A stretch of DNA of 13,148 nucleotides, taken from contig JACDAV010000003.1 in assembly GCA_013695255.1 (NCBI GenBank), positions 1 to 13,148 of the forward strand, in the 5' to 3' direction. Each line of letters opens with the position of its first letter. Position 1 is the stretch's first letter. This document shows positions 1 to 6,317 of this stretch, one piece after another. This DNA is from Chloroflexota bacterium. GTDB lineage: Bacteria > Chloroflexota > Limnocylindria > Limnocylindrales > CSP1-4. The position numbers were made by a program, and so were the translations under genes. The notes beneath the pieces were generated by a model, which had not been told where the DNA came from, ran no database searches, and saw nothing but the letters and a program-made list of their open reading frames with translations.

Positions 1-729
1 GTCGTCCGGCTTCAGGACCTCGGGGATCCGTTCACGCGTCTGCTCACTGGCCCACGCATTGATCAGAAGGCGTGCGGCCTGCGGGTCGGTCGCGAAGTCG
101 ACCAGGTTGACGCCGGCTCCGAAGCGCGACGCCAGCGCCTCGAGGAAGGCGTCCTCGAACGCGTAGTCCCGCTGCGCAAAGGCTGCGTTCGTGAGGTCGA
201 GCGTCAGCTCGTGGGTCGTGCCCTGATCGTCCTCGAACGTGCCACTTCGGGCGGATAGCGCCTGCTCGAGGCTGTTGAGCCAGTTGGCATGCTCATCGGA
301 GGCGACGTCACGGAGCACGCCGTCCATCTGGGCTGCGGTCTCGCCGCGCGCCCCGGCGCGGGCCATGCCGAGCGCGATGGCGATGCTGGTCGGGGAGAAG
401 ACGACGTTGCCACCGCCTTTGGCGAGCGCGCGATGGAGGTCGAAGCCGAAGGCGTTGATGCCGGCCGCAGCCTCCGCGGCGTCTGGATCACTCGAGTCCG
501 CGCGAGCGACGTTCACGCGAGCCAGCTCGATCTGGCCGGCGATGAAGGTGGGGCTCGGGGTGGGCGCCGAGGTCGGGCTCGGGTTGGGCGCCGACGTCGG
601 GCTCGGGGTGGCCGCCGAGGTCGCGGAAGACGGCGAGGGCGACATCCGCGGCGAGGATTGACTCGCGGCGGTGCATCCGGCCACGAGCGAGACCACCAGC
701 AGGACCGATGCGAGCGTGGGTCGCGTCAC
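1..729 (-). CDS. Serpin-family protease inhibitor, lipoprotein (N-terminal part, runs off left edge)
   Basis: Serpins are suicide inhibitors of serine or cysteine proteases; this one should sit outside the membrane. The visible 243 residues begin at a GTG preceded by GGAGG. Residues 1-19 form a lipoprotein signal: Arg3, a hydrophobic stretch and lipobox V-A-G-C with Cys19. A Ser/Pro/Thr linker follows, with an 8-residue PSPTSAPx repeat. The serpin fold starts near residue 88 (GINAFGFDLHRALA) and shows the family signature FSPTSI (111-116), then ALGMARAGARGETAAQM. The last visible part (LINAWASEQTRERIPEV) matches the conserved serpin region NxWVxxxTxGxI. The reactive-centre loop, which decides whether it inhibits and which protease it targets, lies beyond the left edge, so inhibitory activity cannot be judged. 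It lies 108 nt downstream of yraN on the same strand and may have its own promoter. Confidence 0.93.
   Translation of the reverse strand, partial: MTRPTLASVLLVVSLVAGCTAASQSSPRMSPSPSSATSAATPSPTSAPNPSPTSAPTPSPTFIAGQIELARVNVARADSSDPDAAEAAAGINAFGFDLHRALAKGGGNVVFSPTSIAIALGMARAGARGETAAQMDGVLRDVASDEHANWLNSLEQALSARSGTFEDDQGTTHELTLDLTNAAFAQRDYAFEDAFLEALASRFGAGVNLVDFATDPQAARLLINAWASEQTRERIPEVLKPDD
547..618. repeat. Three tandem 24-nt repeats in the serpin linker
   Basis: Three near-identical 24-nt units lie at 547-570, 571-594 and 595-618. On the minus strand they encode the octapeptide PSPTSAPN/T or close variants. They form the flexible spacer between the lipidated cysteine and the serpin domain. 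Copy number of such repeats can vary between strains; this is inference. Confidence 0.85.
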
Positions 730-837
730 GATGCCTCCGTGTGTTCGTCCTGAACCGACGACAGCCCGTCAGGTGCGATGACGTCGCAGAGACCTGGCGT
801 GTGGCGCCGGGCGACAAATCACAGCCGGACCGCTCCG

Positions 838-1254
838 CTACGCACCGACCACGTTGCGGTGGTGCCGCACGCGTGGTGGGTCGCCTGGACGCACGGGCGG
901 CTCGACCACGATGAGATCGAAGCGCAGGGGGAGCCTCGGCAGGGGCGTGCCATCCGGCAAACCGCGATCGATCAGCCCGAGAGCCGCGTTCCGGATCTGG
1001 CGCCGCTTCCGCCAGTCGACCGTCTCCTCCGGCAGGCCGAACGAGCGCTCGCGTCGCCAGCGCACCTCGACGATGACGAGCGCGGGAGGCGGCCCGGGAT
1101 CCACGACGACCAGGTCGAGCTCCCCACGCCCGACCCGGACGTTGCGGGCCACGATCGTCCAGCCGGCTTCCGCGAGGCGCGCGGCCACCAGGTCCTCTGC
1201 GGCGTCCCCGCTGCGTTGTTGCCGCGTCCGCCCGGGTCCGGGCTCGCCGTTCAC
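838..1254 (-). CDS. yraN: YraN/UPF0102-family endonuclease-like protein
   Basis: This 138-residue protein belongs to the YraN (UPF0102) family, which has a restriction-endonuclease-like fold related to Holliday-junction resolvases; its cellular role is not settled. The core motifs are visible: the N-terminal helix SGDAAEDLVAARLAEAGW (15-32), ARNVRVGRGELDLVVVD (36-52) with the acidic E-x-D pair, and VIVEVRWRR (60-68), matching the usual FVEVKxR. The C-terminus has the usual RFDLIVVE strand. The frame is open far upstream, so the start is inferred: GTG at 1254 gives the normal family length, and a GTG at 1281 is the alternative. Neither has a clear Shine-Dalgarno site. It ends the block that starts with rnhB, 71 nt downstream of that gene; rnhB-yraN adjacency is common in bacteria. 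Confidence 0.88.
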   Translation of the reverse strand: MNGEPGPGRTRQQRSGDAAEDLVAARLAEAGWTIVARNVRVGRGELDLVVVDPGPPPALVIVEVRWRRERSFGLPEETVDWRKRRQIRNAALGLIDRGLPDGTPLPRLPLRFDLIVVEPPVRPGDPPRVRHHRNVVGA

Positions 1255-1325
1255 GGCGCCATGGTCGACGACGGTCCTCACCGGCCACTTATCCGGGCCG
1301 GCAACCAGATTGGAGGCCAGCGGCG

Positions 1326-2051
1326 CTACCGCGCCAGGACAAGGTCCATCGGGCCTTCGTCGACCGTTGCTGGGATGGCCTGCGCGTCGAGCTCCTCGCC
1401 GAACAGGTCGAGCGATGCCTGGTCGCCGGCCAGCGTCCGCTGGAGCGCGAGGAACGATCTTCGATGGAAGGGCGTGAGCCCCAGGCGTCGCACCGCCGCG
1501 CGGTGCTCGCGCGTTGCGTAGCCCTGGTTGCGCTCCCAGCCGTAACCCGGGTAGCGGGCCGCCAGCCGCGCCATCATCCGGTCGCGTACTACCTTGGCGA
1601 CGACCGACGCGCAGGCGATCGAGTAGCACTTGGCGTCGCCGTCGACGATCGAGGTGTACCGCCCGACGTGCTCCTCGAACCCGACGATGCGGTTGCCGTC
1701 GATCAGGACATGATCGTGGGCACCGATCCGGGCGACCGCCCGCCGCATCGCGAGGTGCGTCGCGTGGTAGATGTTGAGGCGGTCGATCTCGGCGACGGAG
1801 GCGGCGCCGACGCCGACGGCCACCGCGCGCCGTCGGATGACCGGCACCAGCCGCTCCCGCTGGGCGGCGGACAGGGTCTTCGAGTCGCGCACGCCGGGGA
1901 TCCGGTGGCAACCGGGCTTCATGATCACTGCCGCTGCGACCACGGCGCCGCAGGTGGGAGCGACGCCGACCTCGTCGACACCCACGATCCGCGCCAGGCC
2001 GTCACGCCAGAGCGGCCGCTCGAACCGGAGGCTGGGGACGATGGATGCCAT
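1326..2051 (-). CDS. rnhB: Ribonuclease HII with atypical GRG motif
   Basis: RNase HII cuts the RNA strand of RNA-DNA hybrids and single ribonucleotides embedded in DNA. The 241-residue protein keeps the four metal-binding carboxylates: Asp26 and Glu27 (GVDEVG), Asp118 (VLIDGN) and Asp139 (VDGDAK). It also keeps DSKTL (56-60), the AKVVRDRMM helix, and Tyr178 in NQGYATREH, which stacks on the ribonucleotide sugar in known structures. The oddity is the recognition loop after DE: the usual DEAGRGPLAGPV reads DEVGVAPTCGAV here, so the GRG signature is Gly29-Val30-Ala31. The ATG at 2051 has TGAGG upstream. It lies 78 nt downstream of rplS with a GC-rich hairpin between them, so expression may be partly uncoupled from the ribosomal genes. 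Family assignment is certain; full substrate range is not. Confidence 0.95.
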   Translation of the reverse strand: MASIVPSLRFERPLWRDGLARIVGVDEVGVAPTCGAVVAAAVIMKPGCHRIPGVRDSKTLSAAQRERLVPVIRRRAVAVGVGAASVAEIDRLNIYHATHLAMRRAVARIGAHDHVLIDGNRIVGFEEHVGRYTSIVDGDAKCYSIACASVVAKVVRDRMMARLAARYPGYGWERNQGYATREHRAAVRRLGLTPFHRRSFLALQRTLAGDQASLDLFGEELDAQAIPATVDEGPMDLVLAR

Positions 2052-2078
2052 CGGGCCTCAGGGTACCGAATCGAACGA

Positions 2079-2096
2079 CCCCGGCGGGTGCCGGGG
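2079..2096 (-). terminator. GC-rich hairpin between rplS and rnhB (possible terminator or attenuator)
   Basis: A perfect 7-bp stem (CCCCGGC/GCCGGGG) with a 4-nt loop starts about 33 nt past the rplS stop. In the minus-strand transcript it is followed by TCGTTCGATTC, which is only moderately U-rich. It could end or attenuate the ribosomal transcript before rnhB. The lack of a true U-tract keeps confidence low. Confidence 0.45.
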
Positions 2097-2129
2097 CCGA
2101 CGGGCCGAGGTGTGCTCGAGCCGAGTGGC

Positions 2130-2483
2130 TCAGGCCTTGGTGGTGCGCCGCTCCCGAAGCGTTGCCGCCTTGCCGACCCGCTTGCGCAGGAAGTACAGCT
2201 GCGCGCGGCGCGCCTGGCCGTGGCGGACCACCTCGATCTTGTCGATTCGGGGGCTGTTGATCTTGAACGTCCGCTCGACGCCCACGCCGCTGGCGATCCG
2301 GCGCACGGTGATCGAGCGGGTGATCCCGCCGCCACGCAGCCGCATGACCGTTCCCTCGAAGACCTGGATCCGCTCGCGGTTGCCCTCGACGACCCTGGCC
2401 GAGACGCGGACCGTGTCGCCGCTCGCCAGCTCGGGAAGGTCCGTGCGGAGCTGGTCCTGGATGATCTCGTCGAGCACGTTCAC
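2130..2483 (-). CDS. rplS: Large-subunit ribosomal protein bL19
   Basis: bL19 is a 50S protein near the inter-subunit interface. The 117 residues match the family over the full length (about 115 is usual). Visible are the N-terminal LDEIIQDQLRTDLPELASGDTV region, the RIQVFEGTVMRLRGGG core, RSITVRRIASGVGVERTF, and the basic C-terminal segment QARRAQLYFLRKRVGKAA. The start is GTG at 2483, fitting the conserved N-terminus, with a weak AGGA upstream. Unlike the tightly packed genes before it, rplS is separated from trmD by 107 nt of structured sequence with a promoter-like motif, which suggests separate control. Confidence 0.97.
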   Translation of the reverse strand: MNVLDEIIQDQLRTDLPELASGDTVRVSARVVEGNRERIQVFEGTVMRLRGGGITRSITVRRIASGVGVERTFKINSPRIDKIEVVRHGQARRAQLYFLRKRVGKAATLRERRTTKA

Positions 2484-2590
2484 GCGGGCGGTTCCTGACT
2501 GACTGGGCAGCCGAAGACTGCGGTCCGGATATGGAGGGACGGCGCGGGAACGCGCGGTCGGGGCCGGAGCATAGCACGGGTCGCAGCGGG
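2484..2590 (-). promoter_or_regulatory. Structured 5' leader of rplS with extended -10 motif
   Basis: Reading the minus strand, TGCTATGCT at 2576-2568 fits an extended -10 promoter (TGnTATnnT); no convincing -35 is present, which such promoters tolerate. Transcription would start near 2561, leaving a leader of about 77 nt. Two hairpins follow: GCGCG-UUCC-CGCGC at 2555-2542, and GCAGUCUUCGGCUGC at 2521-2507, whose closing pair and loop form a C(UUCG)G tetraloop with one bulged U below it. A leader upstream of rplS is known in other phyla (L19 leader, autoregulated by the protein), but I cannot show homology. Confidence 0.4.
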
Positions 2591-3322
2591 CTACTCCGGC
2601 GGGTTCGTCTCCACCTCGTCCAGCAGCCGCCGCTCGATCGGCGACAGGTCCCGCTGCGCCAGCAGGTCCGGGCGCCGCACAAGCGTCCGGCGCAGAGACT
2701 CCCCCAGCCGCCAGCGGGCCACCGCGCCGTGGTCGCCGGAGACGAGGACAGCCGGAACTTCGCGGCCGCCGAAGGATGCCGGGCGCGTGTACTGCGGGTA
2801 CTCGAGCAGACCGGCGGCGAAGGATTCCTCGGTGGTCGAGGCCGCGTCGATCGCGCCCGGCAGGAGCCGGATGACCGCGTCGATCACGACCAGCGCGGGC
2901 AGCTCGCCGCCGGTCAGCACGTAGTCCCCGATCGACAGCTCCAGGTCGACCATCGCCCGGATCCGCTCGTCCACGCCCTCGTACCGGGGGCAGACGAGCA
3001 CGAGGTGGGTGTCCGTCGCCAGCTCCGCGGCGCGGGACTGGCGGAACGGCTCCCCCGCCGCGTCGAGCAGGATGACCAGGGAGTCCGGACGGCGGAGGGC
3101 CTCGAGCGCGGCGGCCACGGGCTCGGGGCGCAGGACCATCCCGGCGCCGCCGCCGTACGGGTAGTCGTCAACGCTGCGATGCCGGCCGATGCCCCACTGC
3201 CGGAGGTCATGCACGCGGATGACGGCCAGACCGCGTTCGACGATGCGGCCGGGGATGCTGGCCGCCAGCGGCGCCTCGAGCATCGCCGGAAAGAGCGTCA
3301 GGACGTCGATCTCGAGCGTCAC
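2591..3322 (-). CDS. trmD: tRNA (guanine37-N1)-methyltransferase TrmD
   Basis: TrmD uses SAM to methylate G37 next to the anticodon of tRNAs reading CNN codons, preventing +1 frameshifting. The 243-residue protein has the SPOUT trefoil-knot motifs: DDYPYGGGAGM (52-62), LVCPRYEGVDER (109-120) and SIGDYVLTGGE (130-140), which bind SAM as a dimer. These are followed by GLLEYPQYTRP (171-181) and the C-terminal helical domain with VSGDHGAVARWR. The catalytic Asp of proteobacterial TrmD is Glu174 here, as is common in many other bacteria. The GTG start overlaps the rimM stop by 4 nt (GTGA), indicating translational coupling. The rimM-trmD-rplS order is widely conserved. Confidence 0.97.
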   Translation of the reverse strand: MTLEIDVLTLFPAMLEAPLAASIPGRIVERGLAVIRVHDLRQWGIGRHRSVDDYPYGGGAGMVLRPEPVAAALEALRRPDSLVILLDAAGEPFRQSRAAELATDTHLVLVCPRYEGVDERIRAMVDLELSIGDYVLTGGELPALVVIDAVIRLLPGAIDAASTTEESFAAGLLEYPQYTRPASFGGREVPAVLVSGDHGAVARWRLGESLRRTLVRRPDLLAQRDLSPIERRLLDEVETNPPE

Positions 3323-3879
3323 GACGGAGGCTCACCGCCGGGCGGCCTCTCTGGCGGGAGCTCGAGCTCCAGCGCGTCGGCGTCGACGACGATCTCGCCG
3401 CGGCGGGGTGCGAAGATCCGGACGAACGCGCGAACCGCCGGCACGTCGAACTCGCCGACCGGCCCGCCACTGACGACGAAGACCTCGGCGCCGCCGGCGC
3501 GATAGACGTCCCGGATGGTGCCCAGCGTCCGGCCCGACACGTCGGTGACCGGCACGCCGATCACCTCGTGCCACCAGTACTCGCCGCGAGCGCGGCCCTC
3601 GTCGGCGACGACCGTCTCGAGATAGACGTCGCGAAGCGATTCGGCCGCGGCCCGGTCCGGCAGCTCGCGGAAGCGGAGCCGCCAGCCGGGCCCGTCCTCG
3701 ACCGGCGATGACCAGCCGACCGTCAACGGCTCGTCCGAGCCCTCGCGATGGAGCACCATCCCGACGGCGAACCGGTCCTCAGGCCGGTCCGTGAGCACCT
3801 CGACGCGGACCGCACCGCGCAGCCCATGGACGCCGCGGACCAGCCCTACGACGAGGCGCTCCGCACTCAGGGCTCGCAC
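3319..3879 (-). CDS. rimM: 16S rRNA processing / 30S maturation factor RimM
   Basis: RimM binds uS19 and the 30S head during small-subunit assembly. The protein has the N-terminal RimM domain (VVGLVRGVHGLRGAVRVEVLT, about residues 10-30, with the family's HGLRG) and a C-terminal PRC-barrel domain starting at GEYWWHEVIGVPV (99-111), the usual E-Y-x-W-x-x-L/I-x-G pattern. A Pro-rich acidic tail follows residue 172. The start is uncertain. GTG at 3879 gives 186 residues, a family-typical distance to HGLRG, an AGGGAG just upstream (unusually close), and a 22-nt gap from khpA. Alternatives are ATG 3927 or GTG 3930, which would overlap khpA and add 16-17 residues of unlikely sequence. The 3' end overlaps the trmD start. 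Confidence 0.94.
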   Translation of the reverse strand: MRALSAERLVVGLVRGVHGLRGAVRVEVLTDRPEDRFAVGMVLHREGSDEPLTVGWSSPVEDGPGWRLRFRELPDRAAAESLRDVYLETVVADEGRARGEYWWHEVIGVPVTDVSGRTLGTIRDVYRAGGAEVFVVSGGPVGEFDVPAVRAFVRIFAPRRGEIVVDADALELELPPERPPGGEPPS

Positions 3880-3901
3880 GCTCCCTGGCAGATCGAGGTC
3901 G

Positions 3902-4135
3902 CTACAGGATTTCCAGCGAGACGGCATCACCGTCCCGGGCGGCGGTCACCTTGAGGAGCGTGCGCAGCGCCTTGGCCACGCTCCCGTTGCGGCCGATCAC
4001 CTTGCCCATGTCGTCCTCGGCGACGTGGAGCTCGATGACGGTCCCGGTCTCGTCGCGGACGACCTCGACCGTGACGGCGTCGGGATCGTCGACGAGCGAC
4101 TTCGCGACGTACTCGACGAGGTCTTTGGCTGCCAT
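3902..4135 (-). CDS. khpA: KH-domain RNA-binding protein KhpA (YlqC family)
   Basis: This 77-residue protein is the single-KH-domain protein that in Gram-positive bacteria pairs with KhpB (Jag/EloR) and binds RNA, affecting cell elongation and division. The start MAAKDLVEYVAKSLVDDPDAV matches the usual N-terminus, and the length is normal (76-80). The KH nucleic-acid-binding GxxG loop is GRNG at 48-51 (KVIGRNGSVAKALRTLL). The frame stays open upstream to 4210, but the ATG at 4135, 7 nt after the rpsP stop, fits the family. There is no strong Shine-Dalgarno site, so translation may depend on coupling with rpsP. No khpB partner is in the window. Confidence 0.93.
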   Translation of the reverse strand: MAAKDLVEYVAKSLVDDPDAVTVEVVRDETGTVIELHVAEDDMGKVIGRNGSVAKALRTLLKVTAARDGDAVSLEIL

Positions 4136-4142
4136 CGCGGGC

Positions 4143-4397
4143 CTACTTGGCCGCGGGCAGGATGCCCGCCTGTCGGAGGAGCCGGACCACCGTGTCGGAC
4201 GGCTGGGCACCCTTGTCCAGCCACGACCTCGCCTTCTCGGCGTCGATGTTGAACTCGATCGGCTCGCTGCGGGGGTTGTAATGCCCGATCGTCTCGATCG
4301 AGCGGCTGTCGCGGGCGCTGCGTGAATCGGCCACGACGACCCGGTACGCGGGCTGCTTCTTTGCCCCGACGCGGGTGAGGCGAATCCTGACGGCCAT
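4143..4397 (-). CDS. rpsP: Small-subunit ribosomal protein bS16
   Basis: bS16 is an early-binding 30S assembly protein. The 84 residues match the family end to end: MAVRIRLTRVGAKKQPAYRV, then VVADSRSARDSRSIETIGHYNP, and the C-terminal AEKARSWLDKGAQPSDTVVRLL. The ATG at 4397 is preceded by an exceptionally long purine-rich site, GGAGGAGGAG, about 10 nt upstream, in keeping with high expression. It lies 44 nt downstream of the DUF3352-like gene and 7 nt upstream of khpA. The next genes (khpA, rimM, trmD) follow in the order seen in many bacteria. Confidence 0.98.
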   Translation of the reverse strand: MAVRIRLTRVGAKKQPAYRVVVADSRSARDSRSIETIGHYNPRSEPIEFNIDAEKARSWLDKGAQPSDTVVRLLRQAGILPAAK

Positions 4398-4415
4398 GGG
4401 TGCGGTGCTCCTCCT

Positions 4416-4430
4416 CCGGGTGTCGCCCGG
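4416..4430 (-). promoter_or_regulatory. Hairpin abutting the rpsP Shine-Dalgarno site
   Basis: In the minus-strand transcript CCGGG-CGACA-CCCGG forms a perfect 5-bp stem with a 5-nt loop, directly before and partly sharing the GG of the rpsP GGAGGAGGAG site. It could tune rpsP translation or mark the end of the upstream DUF3352 message. The short stem makes chance formation in this GC-rich genome possible. Confidence 0.3.
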
Positions 4431-4441
4431 CGTGGCTGGGG

Positions 4442-6304
4442 TTACTTGACGGTGATGATCGAGATGGTCCGGTCGAGTTCGCCCTCCAGCACGGTCGCCT
4501 GGACCATCGCGTCGAGCGGCAGCAGGTACGGCTTGACGTCCCGCTCGTACTGGGCGAAGGCAGCCGGGTCCGTCGAGCCGAGCGTCTCGACCATCTCGCG
4601 GACAGCGGTCACATCGAAGTAGAACGACGCCAGGTTCTCACGACCGACCCGCTCCAGCGCCTGCTGGTAGCGCGGCTCGTCCGCCAGGGACGCCCCGGGG
4701 CCGGCATCGAGCACCGCCCGAACGAACGACTGGCCGATGCCGATCACGACCACGTCGTCCGTGGCGGTGTAGACGACCTCCAGCCGGCCCTCGGGCAGCT
4801 CGAGGCCGGGCGGCATCTGGCCGGCACCCGCCGCCAGATCCTGGAAGTCGCCGAGGTCGATGACCGTGATCGTCGTTCCGTTGTAGGTCTCGTCGCGGAC
4901 GGTCACGCCGGCTTGGGCGCCACCGAGGCTGACGAAGCTTCGAAGGGTCGTGAGCAGCCGCTCGGCGTCCTCTCGATCGGTCGGTCGGAAGACGAGACCG
5001 CCGTGCAGGCCCGCGTCGGCATCCCGCGCGATGGCGATCCCAGCGTCGCCCATCCAGCCCAGGATCCCCTCCTCGCCACCGACGATGCCCAGTGCCTGAT
5101 CGACCTGCTCGAACGCCTCGGCGGTGCTCGGGTCCTGCCGGACCCTGGCGATCAGCTCGCGCAGGGTCGCGCCATAGTCGTGCGCGTCGAGCAGGAGGAA
5201 GGTCGAGGGCGGGACCTGCTCCGCCAGCGAGCTGGCCCGGTTCGCATCCGCGGCGCTGATCGCCGAGTGCGGGTTCACGGCCTCGAATGCGATGGCATCG
5301 CCTCGCGCCTGGAGACGGAGGAGCATCCATTCGGGCGTGAGGTCGCGGGTCAGACCGAGCAGCGGCATTGGCGCCCCGCCCAACGACTCGGTGAGACCCG
5401 CCGCCCAGTCGACGTAGGTCCGCAGGTCGAGGTACGTGTAGCCGAGGCTGTCGCCCTCGGCGGCCGCGAGCGCCGTCTTGAAGCGCTCGTCGGCCTTGAA
5501 GTCGCTGTTGCCCTTGCTGTCGATCGCCGCCCGGACGGACGCCTCGTCGCCGACGAGCATGACCCGGTTGTCGGCCACCGCCATGGCGCCCTTCGGCGAG
5601 CCCTCGCCGAACAGCGTCACGCCGTTCTGGTCCCCGCTCCTCGGCAGGTCTGCGGTCACCTCGTCGAACCAGGCGCGTGCCTTCGCCGTGTCCGTGACCG
5701 AGGCGATCAGGAGGACGCGTGCCTGTTCCGGTGCGTCCGGCGGCGGGAGCGCACCGATGCTGAACCCGAGCTCGCCGCCGAACCAGGGCTTGATCTTCGT
5801 CGACCAGTCCTGGCGGTCCTCGGAGACGGCTCGGACCACGCGGTCGAGGACGTCGTCGAGCTTCACCTCGAGCGTCGACTGGTCGGCGAAGCCCGGGAAC
5901 TTGGCGAGGAACTGGCCGAGCTTCTGCCGCTGATCGCCGGGCAGGTCCAGCCGGAGCTCGCCGTACACCACGCTCCCGCGTGGCGCGTAGCCGACGACCG
6001 TGGACGGCGCCGCCTGGCCGGTCAGGAAGAAGACCGCCGCGATCCCGGCCGCCGCGATCAACGCCGTCACCAGCAGCGCCGCGGCCCAGCGGCCTCGATT
6101 GCGTCCGCCGGAGGGCCGAACCGGCTCGGCGGCCGGCATCCGCTGCGTGGCCTCGTCGGCGCTGCCGCTCGCCGGTCTCGTCCAGGCCACCGTCGGCGCG
6201 TCCGTGGAGGCCGTCCCGCCGGCCGCCCCAACCGGGCCAGCGCTACTTGTCGCGTCGGGCTCGGCGGGCGTCAGGTCCGGACGGTTCGGATCTCGCTCCG
6301 TCAT
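4442..6304 (-). CDS. Membrane-anchored DUF3352-like protein with internal duplication
   Basis: Function is unknown. The 620-residue protein has a Pro/Ala/Ser-rich cytoplasmic tail (1-70), a basic stretch, one transmembrane helix (about 73-94, WAAALLVTALIAAAG...) and a large domain predicted outside the membrane. That domain opens with APRGSVVYGELRLDLPGDQRQKLGQFLAKFPGF split over 107-139, which resembles DUF3352. It appears to be two copies of one module, about 101-310 and 364-577. Parallel pairs are VMLVGDEASVRAAIDS (248-263) with VVVIGIGQSFVRAVLD (518-533), and ADERFKTAL (271-279) with ADEPRYQQAL (541-550), each followed by a similar strand-helix ending in SLG or TLG. No catalytic residues are recognised. 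The ATG at 6304 has a GGGGGGA site and lies 13 nt after ffh, so the two are probably cotranscribed; rpsP follows 44 nt downstream. A role linked to secretion is inference from position only. Confidence 0.85.
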   Translation of the reverse strand: MTERDPNRPDLTPAEPDATSSAGPVGAAGGTASTDAPTVAWTRPASGSADEATQRMPAAEPVRPSGGRNRGRWAAALLVTALIAAAGIAAVFFLTGQAAPSTVVGYAPRGSVVYGELRLDLPGDQRQKLGQFLAKFPGFADQSTLEVKLDDVLDRVVRAVSEDRQDWSTKIKPWFGGELGFSIGALPPPDAPEQARVLLIASVTDTAKARAWFDEVTADLPRSGDQNGVTLFGEGSPKGAMAVADNRVMLVGDEASVRAAIDSKGNSDFKADERFKTALAAAEGDSLGYTYLDLRTYVDWAAGLTESLGGAPMPLLGLTRDLTPEWMLLRLQARGDAIAFEAVNPHSAISAADANRASSLAEQVPPSTFLLLDAHDYGATLRELIARVRQDPSTAEAFEQVDQALGIVGGEEGILGWMGDAGIAIARDADAGLHGGLVFRPTDREDAERLLTTLRSFVSLGGAQAGVTVRDETYNGTTITVIDLGDFQDLAAGAGQMPPGLELPEGRLEVVYTATDDVVVIGIGQSFVRAVLDAGPGASLADEPRYQQALERVGRENLASFYFDVTAVREMVETLGSTDPAAFAQYERDVKPYLLPLDAMVQATVLEGELDRTISIITVK

Positions 6305-6317
6305 CGGTGGTCCCCCC

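Noticed and set aside
838..1911. YraN reading frame open far into rnhB, suggesting a longer fusion protein
   Set aside because: The upstream part is the out-of-frame shadow of rnhB. YraN homology begins near residue 10 of the 1254 start.
3004..3036. Possible loss of a key residue in TrmD (Glu in place of the catalytic Asp in the LLD motif)
   Set aside because: The LLE-type motif is common in TrmD of many non-proteobacterial lineages as I recall, so it is not a defect. The actual motif is at TrmD residues 171-181.
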